Source of the DNA: CAYPEK01 sp964409645
GTDB lineage: Bacteria > UBP15 > UBA6099
Reading direction: 5' to 3'
NCBI GenBank assembly: GCA_964409645.1
Contig: CAYPEK010000082.1
Span: 1-19,805 of the forward strand
DNA length: 19,805 nucleotides
Shown here: positions 6,382-14,538 of the stretch, one piece after another
Position numbering within the stretch: position 1 is the stretch's first letter
Layout: the number at the start of each line of letters is the position of its first letter
Notes under the pieces: generated by a model
Seen by the model: only the letters and a program-made list of their open reading frames with translations
Database searches by the model: none
Told to the model about the DNA's origin: nothing
Program-made: the position numbers and the translations under genes

Positions 6382-8082
6382 TTATTTGCCGAGCGTCAAT
6401 TTGAACCCCTTGCCCGTCACGATCTCGGCCGGAACCACCGGCACCGCTCCGTTTTCGGGCAGCACTATCTTCATCGGCGATGTTTCGATGATGTCCTTCT
6501 GGATATCGATGCCGGGCATCACCTGAATCAGTTCCATGCCGCGCTCCGTCAGCCTGAAGACGCCGACGTTAGTGGCGTAGAAAACCTTCCGGCCGGCCTT
6601 AACCGCTTCCGAGCCGCAGAAAGTGATCTCGTCCACTTTTTCGATGAACTTAGGAGTTCCCTTCTGCAGGAACTTCATCTTTCCGTTCTCGATAGCCATC
6701 TTCGAGTGCGCCATCCACGTGCCGACGAAGACGATCATCTTTGCCGCCGTCGTGAGGTCGATGAAGCCGCCCGGGCCGACGTAGTTCTTTGCGCCTTCGC
6801 CGCGCTTGGAGACGTTCACATTGCCGTCGCTGTCCGCCTGCAGGACGCCGAGCACGGTCACGTCGAGCTTTTCGTAGCAGAGTTTGAACACCTGCGCCGA
6901 AGAGATGATCTGTTTCGGATTTGTCGCCGCGCCGAAGAAAACGCCGGGCGCCGGAATCCCGCCGAGCACGCCGCTTTCCGTCAGCAGCGTGATGTCGTTC
7001 AGCAACCCGCCCTCGTACATCAGCCGGCAGACCTCTTCCGGAAGGCCGACGCCGATGTTGACATAAGCGCCCTTCTTCGAGTTCGCGGCGAACACCGACG
7101 CGGCGAGCCGCGCGAGCGCGTTGTCCACCTCGGACCGCACGGGCGTGATTTTCAGAGTCTTGTTTATGAATGAAAGCGCTTCGAGTCCGTCCTCGACCGA
7201 TTTCGTGCTGCTGGTCGAGAACCATTCCCACGGCTTCGAGTGATACTTCGAACCGGTTTGCTCCGTCTTCGGATAGTAAACCACCGCGTCAACCTTGTCG
7301 GCGGGCAGGAAAACTTTATCGTACCCCTTTTCCACTATGAGGCCGACGTTCGCGATGACGATGCCGCCGTTCCGTTTCGCGGCGAGCGCCGTTTCGTACG
7401 CCTCGCCGATCATGGCGGCGTTCTTAACGTACAGATTGCCCTCGCGGTCCGCGGCGGGCACGTTGAACACGGCCACCGTGATCTTCGGGATGCGGTAGCG
7501 CAACTTGTCGCCCTCGACCGTGATGAGCTGTTCCGCCTTCGGGTCGAGCAGCGGAGAGCCGCGGCCCACGCGCGGGTCGCAGAACGTCCCGACGCCGGTC
7601 TTGAGCGCGATCGAGTCCTCGCCGCGCGACTGCGCGTCGAACAACAGCGCGAGAATGCCCTGCGGGATGCACTGAAGCTCGCACTTGCCCTTGTCGCCCA
7701 GCTTAAGCTCCGACTTGAACGTCTCCATGTGTCCGGCAATGAAACGCGTCGTGAGCCCTTCGAGGCCCAGTTCCTCGACCGTGCCCGGCACCATCCCGCG
7801 GCCGCCCTGCCCGCCGATGCTGATCACCGTCAGGTTCGACGGGTGGCCGGTCTCCTCGAACATCTCGCGGATGGCCCAGTACATGATGCACGCGCGCTGG
7901 TTGCCGCCCAGCCCGGACGTCGCCACAACGGAACCGTCCTTTATCAACTTCGCCGCGTCGCGCGGACCCATGAATTTCGGATTATCTGGAACTGTGTACT
8001 TATAATGAGTGTTTCTCTTTCCCCAAGTCAGACGCCACTTAATAATGCTGTACAGAACATGCCCCTTGAAGAAAATATTCAT
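6382..8082 (-). CDS. Family I acyl-CoA transferase (acetate/propionate/butyrate CoA-transferase type, alpha-beta fusion)
   Basis: The enzyme moves CoA between a short acyl-CoA and a carboxylate such as acetate. The alpha and beta halves are fused, as in YdiF-like and propionate CoA-transferases. The catalytic Glu is in LLTESGVLGG (Glu371 counted from the upstream ATG at 8088, Glu369 from the ATG used here). The GPGGF loop further on is also typical. The half-site PxxGLGGNQRACIMY lies near the N-terminus. An unusual stretch of about 30 residues, rich in aromatic and basic residues (FFKGHVLYSIIKWRLTW), precedes the domain. Two ATGs lie at 8088 and 8082; the second is seven bases from a G-run and is preferred. 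It is co-transcribed with the GH1 gene. It probably serves fermentative acid metabolism; substrate specificity is not assigned. Confidence 0.92.
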   Translation of the reverse strand: MNIFFKGHVLYSIIKWRLTWGKRNTHYKYTVPDNPKFMGPRDAAKLIKDGSVVATSGLGGNQRACIMYWAIREMFEETGHPSNLTVISIGGQGGRGMVPGTVEELGLEGLTTRFIAGHMETFKSELKLGDKGKCELQCIPQGILALLFDAQSRGEDSIALKTGVGTFCDPRVGRGSPLLDPKAEQLITVEGDKLRYRIPKITVAVFNVPAADREGNLYVKNAAMIGEAYETALAAKRNGGIVIANVGLIVEKGYDKVFLPADKVDAVVYYPKTEQTGSKYHSKPWEWFSTSSTKSVEDGLEALSFINKTLKITPVRSEVDNALARLAASVFAANSKKGAYVNIGVGLPEEVCRLMYEGGLLNDITLLTESGVLGGIPAPGVFFGAATNPKQIISSAQVFKLCYEKLDVTVLGVLQADSDGNVNVSKRGEGAKNYVGPGGFIDLTTAAKMIVFVGTWMAHSKMAIENGKMKFLQKGTPKFIEKVDEITFCGSEAVKAGRKVFYATNVGVFRLTERGMELIQVMPGIDIQKDIIETSPMKIVLPENGAVPVVPAEIVTGKGFKLTLGK

Positions 8083-8183
8083 GCTCATACCCCCCCGTAA
8101 ATCTCGGCCTCCCGGAAAATATAACGATTTTTGTTTTTAATGTAAATAAAAAGAATCGTGGAAAATTCGTTCGGCGGACGCCG

Positions 8184-10286
8184 TCAGCGCCAGATCGATT
8201 CGGGGTGCTTCATCCCCGATATCGCGCCAACCATCTTCTTCGAAATCCGCTCCTGACCTTCCGTCATTCCCTCTCTGCCGAAATATTGAATACAGAGTCC
8301 GGCCGCCCGCGCGTAACACCGCATTCCGATCCCGGTTTTGGAGATCGACAGCCGAACCAATCTGCTCTCGCCGGGCACAATTGCCTCTATCATCAGTTTC
8401 GCCGTACCGCCGTCATACGATTCGAGAAGCGTTACATTCCCGACACCCGACCTCTTCAGTTCACTGATCAGCGCCAAGCATCCGGCCGACCGGCACGTCA
8501 CAGTCGGCCCGTTTCCGGCTTTACTTATTATCCCCTTCTCCGGCCGGACTATATCTTTAAGATTCAGCCCCTCCATCCCGAGCGCCGCGCGCGCGCCTGC
8601 CATCTCTTCCGCCGTGAAGTTTCTCTTCCGTCCGTATATCGTTATCGTCGGATCGGGGCTGCGCTTTTCCGACTCGAAAGTCTTAACCGAACGATAATTC
8701 TTCTTTACCCAGTCATAGAAAGCGATCATTCTCCGGTACTTTTCACCGTTAACTCGGTGCAATTCCCGGATGTTATTCATTGTGTCCTCATTCAGAACGA
8801 TCCAACCCGCATTCAAAGCAACCGCGAATTCCGGACGGTAGTACATGTCGTCTCCGACCGTATTGGTTTCCGACAAGTGCGCGAGCGAAAACTCCGGTTC
8901 CGCGAACCGCCCGCTTTCCGCGGCTTTCGCGAACGCCGAATAGCTCTGGAACTTGAAATTGTCGTCGGTTTTTTTCACAAGCGAGAAAAACACCCTCTCG
9001 AATTCCGCGGGCGTTTTGTAAAATACAGTGTACGATTCGTACAACACAGTCTCGCCGGGTTTTGCGTGTTTCAGAAGCCACTCCGAAGCTTTCTCCTGCG
9101 GGCTCGGATTTCCGGACGTCCATGTGTCGATCCAGCGCGCCGGAATCCCCATCAGAAAATAAGCCGCAAGCACCGCCGCGACTATCGCGTTCGCGAGTTT
9201 CCTGTTGCCGATCAGTTCCACCGCTCGGTCAACCGCCCGCCCCGCGTACATGAACAGAAACGGCATCGACGGCATAATCCAGCGGCCTTCCTTCGTCACG
9301 ATCGACTGAAAAAACAGGATCAGCACGACCGGGTAAACTATTACCGCGCGCTCTTTAGCCTTGCCCTTGAAAACATACCAAAACGCCGCGGGCAACGCCG
9401 CCGCGAGGAAAAGCCCGTTCTTCGCAATCAGGTAATTGAAATAATAAAAGCCTATATTTCTTATCTCTCTGCCCTCGCTCGCTTCGTACATGGACTCAGT
9501 CTGAAACATGATATCGCTGATGAAAGGCTTAAATGCGAAAACCGCGTAAGGCGAAGTGGCGACAAATGCGGCTGCGGCGCATATCAGCGCCGCGGGCGCG
9601 GCGGCGATACGCGTCTTCCCCGCCGATTCCGAACGGAAAACGGACAGATACGCCCAGACCGGAAAAACGCATGAAATCGCTGCTGGATAGTTTGCCGAAG
9701 CCGCAAGACCGACAAGCGCGCCGGCAGACGCGTACTTCCACACAGTCGGCTTTTCCATTATGGACAGCGAGACGTCGAACACGGCCATCACAAGAAACAA
9801 CGCGAGCGTGTCCACATTCTCCCTGCCCGAAAGTTCGAGCACGTTATAAGAGCACAGCACAAAAAATGCGGCGATGAAGCCCGCGCGGCGGTTCCATATC
9901 CTGCGCCCTGCGCGAGCCGTGAGAGCAACCACCCCCGCGAAGCTCAACACGGAAACAAAGCGGGCAATAACAAAAAACACTAACGTATTGCCGAAATAAT
10001 ACTCAACAAAAAAATCAGTAATCGAACTAACGCGATGTGTCATCAGCAATACGTAGTAATATCCGCGGAACAGAAGCGCGACGATGTCGAAAAACAGAGA
10101 CGGGTGTTTATAAAAGCCCGGCTCCATCCCGTTTACTATCATGCCGAGCGGAATCCTGATGTAGAAATCGCTCCCGTAGCTCGGCTCGATGTACGTTATG
10201 CCGCGACACGCCAAAACAACCGTGCAGACGAGAAGGCCGGCGATTCCCGCCTTGTAAACAGCCCGCGATCCGTCCTTTTCGCTCAT
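8184..10286 (-). CDS. GT39-like integral membrane glycosyltransferase (PMT/ArnT superfamily) with large C-terminal soluble domain
   Basis: About 700 residues. Residues 12-28 form the first membrane helix. The first outer loop carries PSYGSDFYIRIPLGM and EPGFYKHPSLFF, matching the pattern of the PMT/ArnT group in which an acidic residue and an H/K-P-P/S motif bind the lipid-linked sugar. About ten further hydrophobic segments follow to about residue 400 (VAAVLAAYFLMGIPARW). The remaining 300 residues are soluble and presumably periplasmic, with no recognised family. It would transfer a sugar from a polyprenyl-phosphate donor to protein or lipid. The ATG at 10286 is chosen for AAGGA nine bases upstream; an upstream TTG at 10343 has no ribosome site. 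It is transcribed divergently from the GH2-like operon and shares a CRP-like site region with it. Confidence 0.85.
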   Translation of the reverse strand: MSEKDGSRAVYKAGIAGLLVCTVVLACRGITYIEPSYGSDFYIRIPLGMIVNGMEPGFYKHPSLFFDIVALLFRGYYYVLLMTHRVSSITDFFVEYYFGNTLVFFVIARFVSVLSFAGVVALTARAGRRIWNRRAGFIAAFFVLCSYNVLELSGRENVDTLALFLVMAVFDVSLSIMEKPTVWKYASAGALVGLAASANYPAAISCVFPVWAYLSVFRSESAGKTRIAAAPAALICAAAAFVATSPYAVFAFKPFISDIMFQTESMYEASEGREIRNIGFYYFNYLIAKNGLFLAAALPAAFWYVFKGKAKERAVIVYPVVLILFFQSIVTKEGRWIMPSMPFLFMYAGRAVDRAVELIGNRKLANAIVAAVLAAYFLMGIPARWIDTWTSGNPSPQEKASEWLLKHAKPGETVLYESYTVFYKTPAEFERVFFSLVKKTDDNFKFQSYSAFAKAAESGRFAEPEFSLAHLSETNTVGDDMYYRPEFAVALNAGWIVLNEDTMNNIRELHRVNGEKYRRMIAFYDWVKKNYRSVKTFESEKRSPDPTITIYGRKRNFTAEEMAGARAALGMEGLNLKDIVRPEKGIISKAGNGPTVTCRSAGCLALISELKRSGVGNVTLLESYDGGTAKLMIEAIVPGESRLVRLSISKTGIGMRCYARAAGLCIQYFGREGMTEGQERISKKMVGAISGMKHPESIWR

Positions 10287-10430
10287 GCAGCTTTCCTTCG
10301 TTAATGTCTGCGTAATTTTAATTGATGATCCAAGAAAAAACAAAAACGGACTGTTCGGCGATGCGGCAACCGTTCCGAATCACTCGGTCCTTCGCTGTGT
10401 TGCTAATATGCTCTACCGCACAGTTCCGCA

Positions 10431-10446
10431 AGTGACGCATATCACA
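10431..10446. promoter_or_regulatory. CRP/FNR-family-like operator in the divergent promoter region
   Basis: AGTGA-CGCATA-TCACA matches TGTGA-N6-TCACA at nine of ten positions. It lies between the divergent GT39-like gene (start 10286) and GH2-like gene (start 10583). A CATATT sequence on the minus strand (10405-10410) would be a -10 box if the operator were centred near -41.5 for the glycosyltransferase, the usual class II position. That geometry is inference. Confidence 0.4.
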
Positions 10447-10514
10447 AAGCGTCAAATTTCGCATTTAATAATGACAAATTTGCTGTCGAATTAGCAACGT
10501 GACGTAAGCTTCAC

Positions 10515-10542
10515 TTGTAAAAAACCACCGGTCTCATATATT
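10515..10542 (+). promoter_or_regulatory. Candidate sigma70-type promoter of the GH2-like operon
   Basis: TTGTAA (10515-10520, four of six matches to TTGACA), a 16-base spacer, then TATATT (10537-10542, five of six matches to TATAAT); TATTAT with an 18-base spacer is an equal alternative. Transcription would start near 10550, about 33 bases before the ATG at 10583. Confidence 0.35.
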
Positions 10543-10582
10543 ATCAAATCAAGAATAGAACTACTTTGAAATTTGTTGATAT

Positions 10583-12838
10583 ATGAAGAAATATAAATAT
10601 TCGAAAATATTGCTGATTATCATAGCCGGAGCGGCGCTGGCGGCGGCGTGCGCCGAGTCGCGGGCGGACGTCATGACTCCGGCTTCAAAATACCGCAAAA
10701 TATTGTTGCTGAACGGCGATTGGAAATACACACGGGAGGACAGTCCGGAATTTTCCGACCCCGGCTTCGACGACTCCAAATGGGAGACCGTGCAGACGCC
10801 GCAGAAAGATAAACACGGCGCGAAGAATGCCGACGGCTGGTACAGAAAAACATTCACGCCATCCAAAGGCACCTATTATGAATGGCTGAGATTCGAACGA
10901 ATACTGGATGAGGGCGAGGTCTGGCTGAACGGAGAAAAACTGATCAACCCGGAATATCAGGAACCGCTCGAGGACCGGCAGGTGGGCGTTTACAACCATG
11001 TCTGGACATTCGACTGGCCGGAATACTTCAGGATGATGGACCTGATTAAGTACGGCACGAAGAACACAATCGCGGTACGCGTGACTGACGACCCGGTGAC
11101 CTCGGCCCCCGAAGCCACCGTTCAGGACGAACCGACGGGCAAAAAAGCTTCCGGTATTTTAGGCAATATCATGCTTGTGGCGAGACCGGAGATTTACATA
11201 AGAACGATCGAGCGGATTGCACCCGACAAAATCAAAAACGGACGTGTTTCGTACATCTTCCGCGCGGCGGTCGGCGCAACCTCCCTCAGCCGCAGAAAAT
11301 GCTCGCTCTCGCTGACGATATACTCCTCGGACGGAACTAAAAGATTCGAGAAAACCATGCCCGCCTTCGCCGGGCCGAACGACAGCGTGGTGGAATTCAG
11401 ATGGGACACTCCGCCCCGTTACGATACCTACCGGGCGTCGCTCCATCTGAACGATGCCGCCGGACATAACGATGAGATCGATCTTTCCTTCCACGGTGTA
11501 TTTATAAACACCTCCGGGGAAGCCCTTTTTGTCAACGGGCATCAATATATGATTAAGGGCGTCGAGGGACTTCCGGGCGTCAAAAAGACAGCGGGCTCGA
11601 AACGTACGGAATACAAGTCGGTGTGGGGGCGGATGGACCTTAAAAAAATCGCGGAAGCCGGCTTAAACACAATTCGAGTCGCGGACCCGCCACAATCCGT
11701 CGTCCGCGAGGCGGGAAAACTCGGTATCATGGTTGTTCCCATCATCCGGGACAGACTTTGGGCGCGCACAATTCTCGCTCTTCGCGAATTTCCAAATATC
11801 CTCTATTGGGATATCGACACCCCGGACACAAAAGACCTGCCGGGAATGCTGCTGGCGATCTCGACTCTAGATCACTACAAAAGACCCATAGCATACAGTG
11901 GAACGCTCGATCCCGATTTTTCTAAAAAACCATTTTCAATGATAGACATTCGAGGGGTAAGCTCACAGAAGAAATATACCGCGGCCTGCGGATCCGCGCC
12001 GATCAGCGGGAAAATCAACCGCGTCGTTGTGCTCACAAGCTGGGGCGCACCGCCGGCAACACACGACAAATACGCCGCCGTGCGTTCGGCGCCGGAACTG
12101 ATACGCACTTGGAAAATGTGCGCCGGCGCAGGAAAAACCACGGGCGCTTTTTACGCAAATCTCTACGGTCCGGACACTCAGACCCCGGCGCTCAGAGATG
12201 CCGTATCAATGAAATGGAACGATATCATGCTCGATGTCATGAAGAGCATTTTCAGCGAATTTGAGACCACAGCCGCAAAGAACTCGGCGGGCGGAGTGAG
12301 AATGGGATTCAAATATCTCGGAACGCCGATCGCCGTCGGTGTCAAGGCATACACTCCCGGCGCCGCATCGAAACTGATCGACAAGCAGAACACGTTAAAA
12401 AAAGATCAGGTGTTTTTCGTGGATATGCCGGGCATAAGCGATAAGCTTTCCTCACTTGCGCTAAAATACGAAACAAACGGCGGCATTCCTCACGAATTCA
12501 AATTCGACGGCGGCACGGCGGTGTTCGACCCGGCCGCGGCCTCGTTCGATTCCAAGGATATGTCTTTCAAAAAGAACGAGCAGAAACAGGTGCGCGTTAA
12601 AATAGACGGCAACGGCATCCCCTGCGAAGCGGACGTATCGTTTGCTTCTGATACATCCGGCGTCAACATCGAACCCCAGCGCCGCTCGGTTTCCATCCCG
12701 GCCTCGGACAGCGTTCTCGTGCCGTTCTCGATCACGGCTCCGGCAACACGCGCTCCGTTCCTTATCACCTGCGTCATAAAATTCACTGATATTCCCAGAC
12801 CCGCGATTAAAGTTTACGCGGTAACGGACACGGAGTGA
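10583..12838 (+). CDS. Secreted GH2-like protein lacking catalytic residues (sugar-binding pseudo-hydrolase)
   Basis: A 751-residue exported protein. The signal peptide has a hydrophobic run 9-22 followed by AAAC (Cys23), a tolerated lipobox, so it may be a lipoprotein. Residues about 40-205 are a GH2-type sugar-binding jelly roll (LNGDWKY, FDDSKWETV, GWYRKTF, GEVWLNGEKL). Residues 205-310 look like an Ig-like domain. From 315 the degenerate barrel begins (LFVNGHQYMIKGVEG; AGLNTIRVADPP; REFPNILYWD). In active GH2 enzymes the last block reads W-x-x-x-N-E; here it is W409-D-I-D-T-P, so the acid/base Glu is absent. No nucleophile Glu could be placed. The C-terminus (from about 640) is beta-rich. 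No clear Shine-Dalgarno precedes the ATG; the leader is AT-rich. The stop lies six bases before the pseudokinase ATG. Confidence 0.85.
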   Translation: MKKYKYSKILLIIIAGAALAAACAESRADVMTPASKYRKILLLNGDWKYTREDSPEFSDPGFDDSKWETVQTPQKDKHGAKNADGWYRKTFTPSKGTYYEWLRFERILDEGEVWLNGEKLINPEYQEPLEDRQVGVYNHVWTFDWPEYFRMMDLIKYGTKNTIAVRVTDDPVTSAPEATVQDEPTGKKASGILGNIMLVARPEIYIRTIERIAPDKIKNGRVSYIFRAAVGATSLSRRKCSLSLTIYSSDGTKRFEKTMPAFAGPNDSVVEFRWDTPPRYDTYRASLHLNDAAGHNDEIDLSFHGVFINTSGEALFVNGHQYMIKGVEGLPGVKKTAGSKRTEYKSVWGRMDLKKIAEAGLNTIRVADPPQSVVREAGKLGIMVVPIIRDRLWARTILALREFPNILYWDIDTPDTKDLPGMLLAISTLDHYKRPIAYSGTLDPDFSKKPFSMIDIRGVSSQKKYTAACGSAPISGKINRVVVLTSWGAPPATHDKYAAVRSAPELIRTWKMCAGAGKTTGAFYANLYGPDTQTPALRDAVSMKWNDIMLDVMKSIFSEFETTAAKNSAGGVRMGFKYLGTPIAVGVKAYTPGAASKLIDKQNTLKKDQVFFVDMPGISDKLSSLALKYETNGGIPHEFKFDGGTAVFDPAAASFDSKDMSFKKNEQKQVRVKIDGNGIPCEADVSFASDTSGVNIEPQRRSVSIPASDSVLVPFSITAPATRAPFLITCVIKFTDIPRPAIKVYAVTDTE

Positions 12839-12844
12839 TTGATT

Positions 12845-14527
12845 ATGGCTCAGTTTCATTACTCATACTTAAACGCTGCTTGCTATGCCGCCAGCATGAT
12901 AATTTTTAACTATGCGTTTTTCAGGGACAGAAAAAAAATACGCCGGATGCGAATCACGTCCGCTCTCAATCTCTTCATCATTACAATGAACCTGTGGGTT
13001 CTCGGATTCCTTCTCGAACAATTCTTTCCTATCGAGTTCAAAGAAATGCTTTTTACTAAGATCAAGAGCTCGTCGGCATGCCTTATCGGCCCCTTATGGC
13101 TGTCGCTTGCGATCAAATATTCACTCTCGGAAAAGGTCTGGGAAAGGAACCGCTGGGCCGTCTATTTTATCTTCATAATTCCGCTTGTACTGATAGTCGG
13201 CATATTCGCGGACAGTTCACACCGCCTCTTTTACGGCAGTCTCAGAAACGGCTACGGCAACGGAATCTTTTTTTACGCGATGATCGCCTACTCGATCACG
13301 ACCGTTGTGAGCGGCGTGCTGCTGATTTCGTCGAAATTGTTCGAAACCCGGTCGCCGGACAGATACAAACTGATTTTCATCATCTCAATTTTCGTGGTCA
13401 CGCCGCTGATAGGCAGAGGATTCGAGATTCTTAAACTCGTTCCGATCGGCCACCCGATCCCGGCGTTGATGACCTGCGTCGGGTCAATCGCGATCGTTGT
13501 CGGCACAACGAGATACGCACTTCTCCGGTGGATGCCCTTCTCGATCGCCGAAGTTGTCGAATCGATCCCGACCGGCATCGTCGTCATCGACAAAGAGGGA
13601 AAACTCGTCACACTTAACCCGGCGGCGATGATGATGCTCGACATGGTCCCCGGCGATCCTGTCCCGGACATCGTGGACGAAATCGCAGAAGAGTTCGCGG
13701 GCGCGCCTCCCGGCCCCGAGCGCACTTTCGACATCGTCTTCAAGTTCAAGACTTTGCGTTTTCAGAGAACCAGCGTGAACAGACCAGAGGAAGCTCTCGA
13801 CGGTATGGTGCTTTCCATCACCGACGTCACCGGCGAGCAACTCTACAAAGACGCGCAGATGGATTTTGTCTCCTCGGTATCGGATGAACTAAAACCGCAC
13901 TTCAACACCATGATGGCAAGCCTCGAAAAAATCGAAAACGCAGCAACCGTCTCAAACGCGGATAACATTCAGGCGTTCAGCGAACTCCGCAGCGCGCGAC
14001 TCCGGCTCGCCCAACTCGCCGAACAACTCGAACTCTTTACAAAACTCGAAACCGGGCAGTACATACCGAAAAAAACAGAGATGGACCTTGTTCCGACGGC
14101 CCGCACAGCATTAAGCCGGATGAAAGAAGCCCACGCCGGCGAAGGCTGCCGCCTAGATATCGAAATGCCCCCTCACATGTTCATTAAGACCGACCCTCTG
14201 CTTTTCTCCACTCTTGTCGAAAGCCTCGTCGGAGGTGTCGCGAGATACTGCGAATCGAACCACGTCGTTTTCAAAATCTACACGAACGAGGACGGCGTGG
14301 TGGTTGACGCATCGTGCTATACAACCAGCTACACCGCAGCCACTCTGAAAACCGCGCAATCCATCCCCAATTCGCCTGCCGAGCTTTCCGCTCAACTCCT
14401 GATCTCGGACACTCGATCTCTTGGCGTCGCCATCTGCAAAGCCGCCACATCCCTCGCGGGCGGCCGCTTTACAGTCGATGAAGCGGTCAAAAACGAACTC
14501 CACTTCACCGCCATCCTGCCGGTTTAA
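12845..14527 (+). CDS. 7TM-PAS sensor with degenerate histidine kinase core (predicted pseudokinase)
   Basis: The architecture is seven hydrophobic segments (about residues 10-225) of the kind found N-terminal to some histidine kinases, a PAS domain (about 232-330; VVESIPTGIVVIDKEGKLVTLNPAA), then dimerisation and ATPase-like domains (335-560). The H-box should read SHELRTP but is SDELKPH: Asp347 replaces the phosphoacceptor His. The N-box region LVESLVGGVARY lacks the Mg-binding Asn. The DxGxG box is lost (VVVDASCYTT). Only the last box is partly kept (SLGVAICKA). The fold therefore seems preserved while phosphorylation is predicted lost. The ATG at 12845 has GGAG nine bases upstream; a TTG at 12839 is too close to it. 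The gene is tightly coupled to the GH2-like gene and converges on the FG-GAP gene 11 bp further on. No response regulator is nearby. Confidence 0.88.
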   Translation: MAQFHYSYLNAACYAASMIIFNYAFFRDRKKIRRMRITSALNLFIITMNLWVLGFLLEQFFPIEFKEMLFTKIKSSSACLIGPLWLSLAIKYSLSEKVWERNRWAVYFIFIIPLVLIVGIFADSSHRLFYGSLRNGYGNGIFFYAMIAYSITTVVSGVLLISSKLFETRSPDRYKLIFIISIFVVTPLIGRGFEILKLVPIGHPIPALMTCVGSIAIVVGTTRYALLRWMPFSIAEVVESIPTGIVVIDKEGKLVTLNPAAMMMLDMVPGDPVPDIVDEIAEEFAGAPPGPERTFDIVFKFKTLRFQRTSVNRPEEALDGMVLSITDVTGEQLYKDAQMDFVSSVSDELKPHFNTMMASLEKIENAATVSNADNIQAFSELRSARLRLAQLAEQLELFTKLETGQYIPKKTEMDLVPTARTALSRMKEAHAGEGCRLDIEMPPHMFIKTDPLLFSTLVESLVGGVARYCESNHVVFKIYTNEDGVVVDASCYTTSYTAATLKTAQSIPNSPAELSAQLLISDTRSLGVAICKAATSLAGGRFTVDEAVKNELHFTAILPV

Positions 14528-14538
14528 ACCAATCGGGA

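Noticed and set aside
5746..7173. 475-codon plus-strand reading frame
   Set aside because: It lies opposite the well-identified GH1 and CoA-transferase genes, in a frame kept open by their high third-position GC; the protein is Arg/His/Leu-rich and unlike any family.
8205..9674. 489-codon plus-strand reading frame
   Set aside because: Antisense to the GT39-like gene, Arg-rich composition, no ribosome site.
10285..10494. 69-codon plus-strand reading frame in the divergent promoter region
   Set aside because: It starts within the GT39-like gene start, has no ribosome site, and covers the putative operator; coding is unlikely.
10499..10514. GTGA-N8-TCAC palindrome near the GH2-like promoter
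   Set aside because: Spacing is eight rather than six bases between half-sites, so it does not fit a CRP-type site; may be chance.
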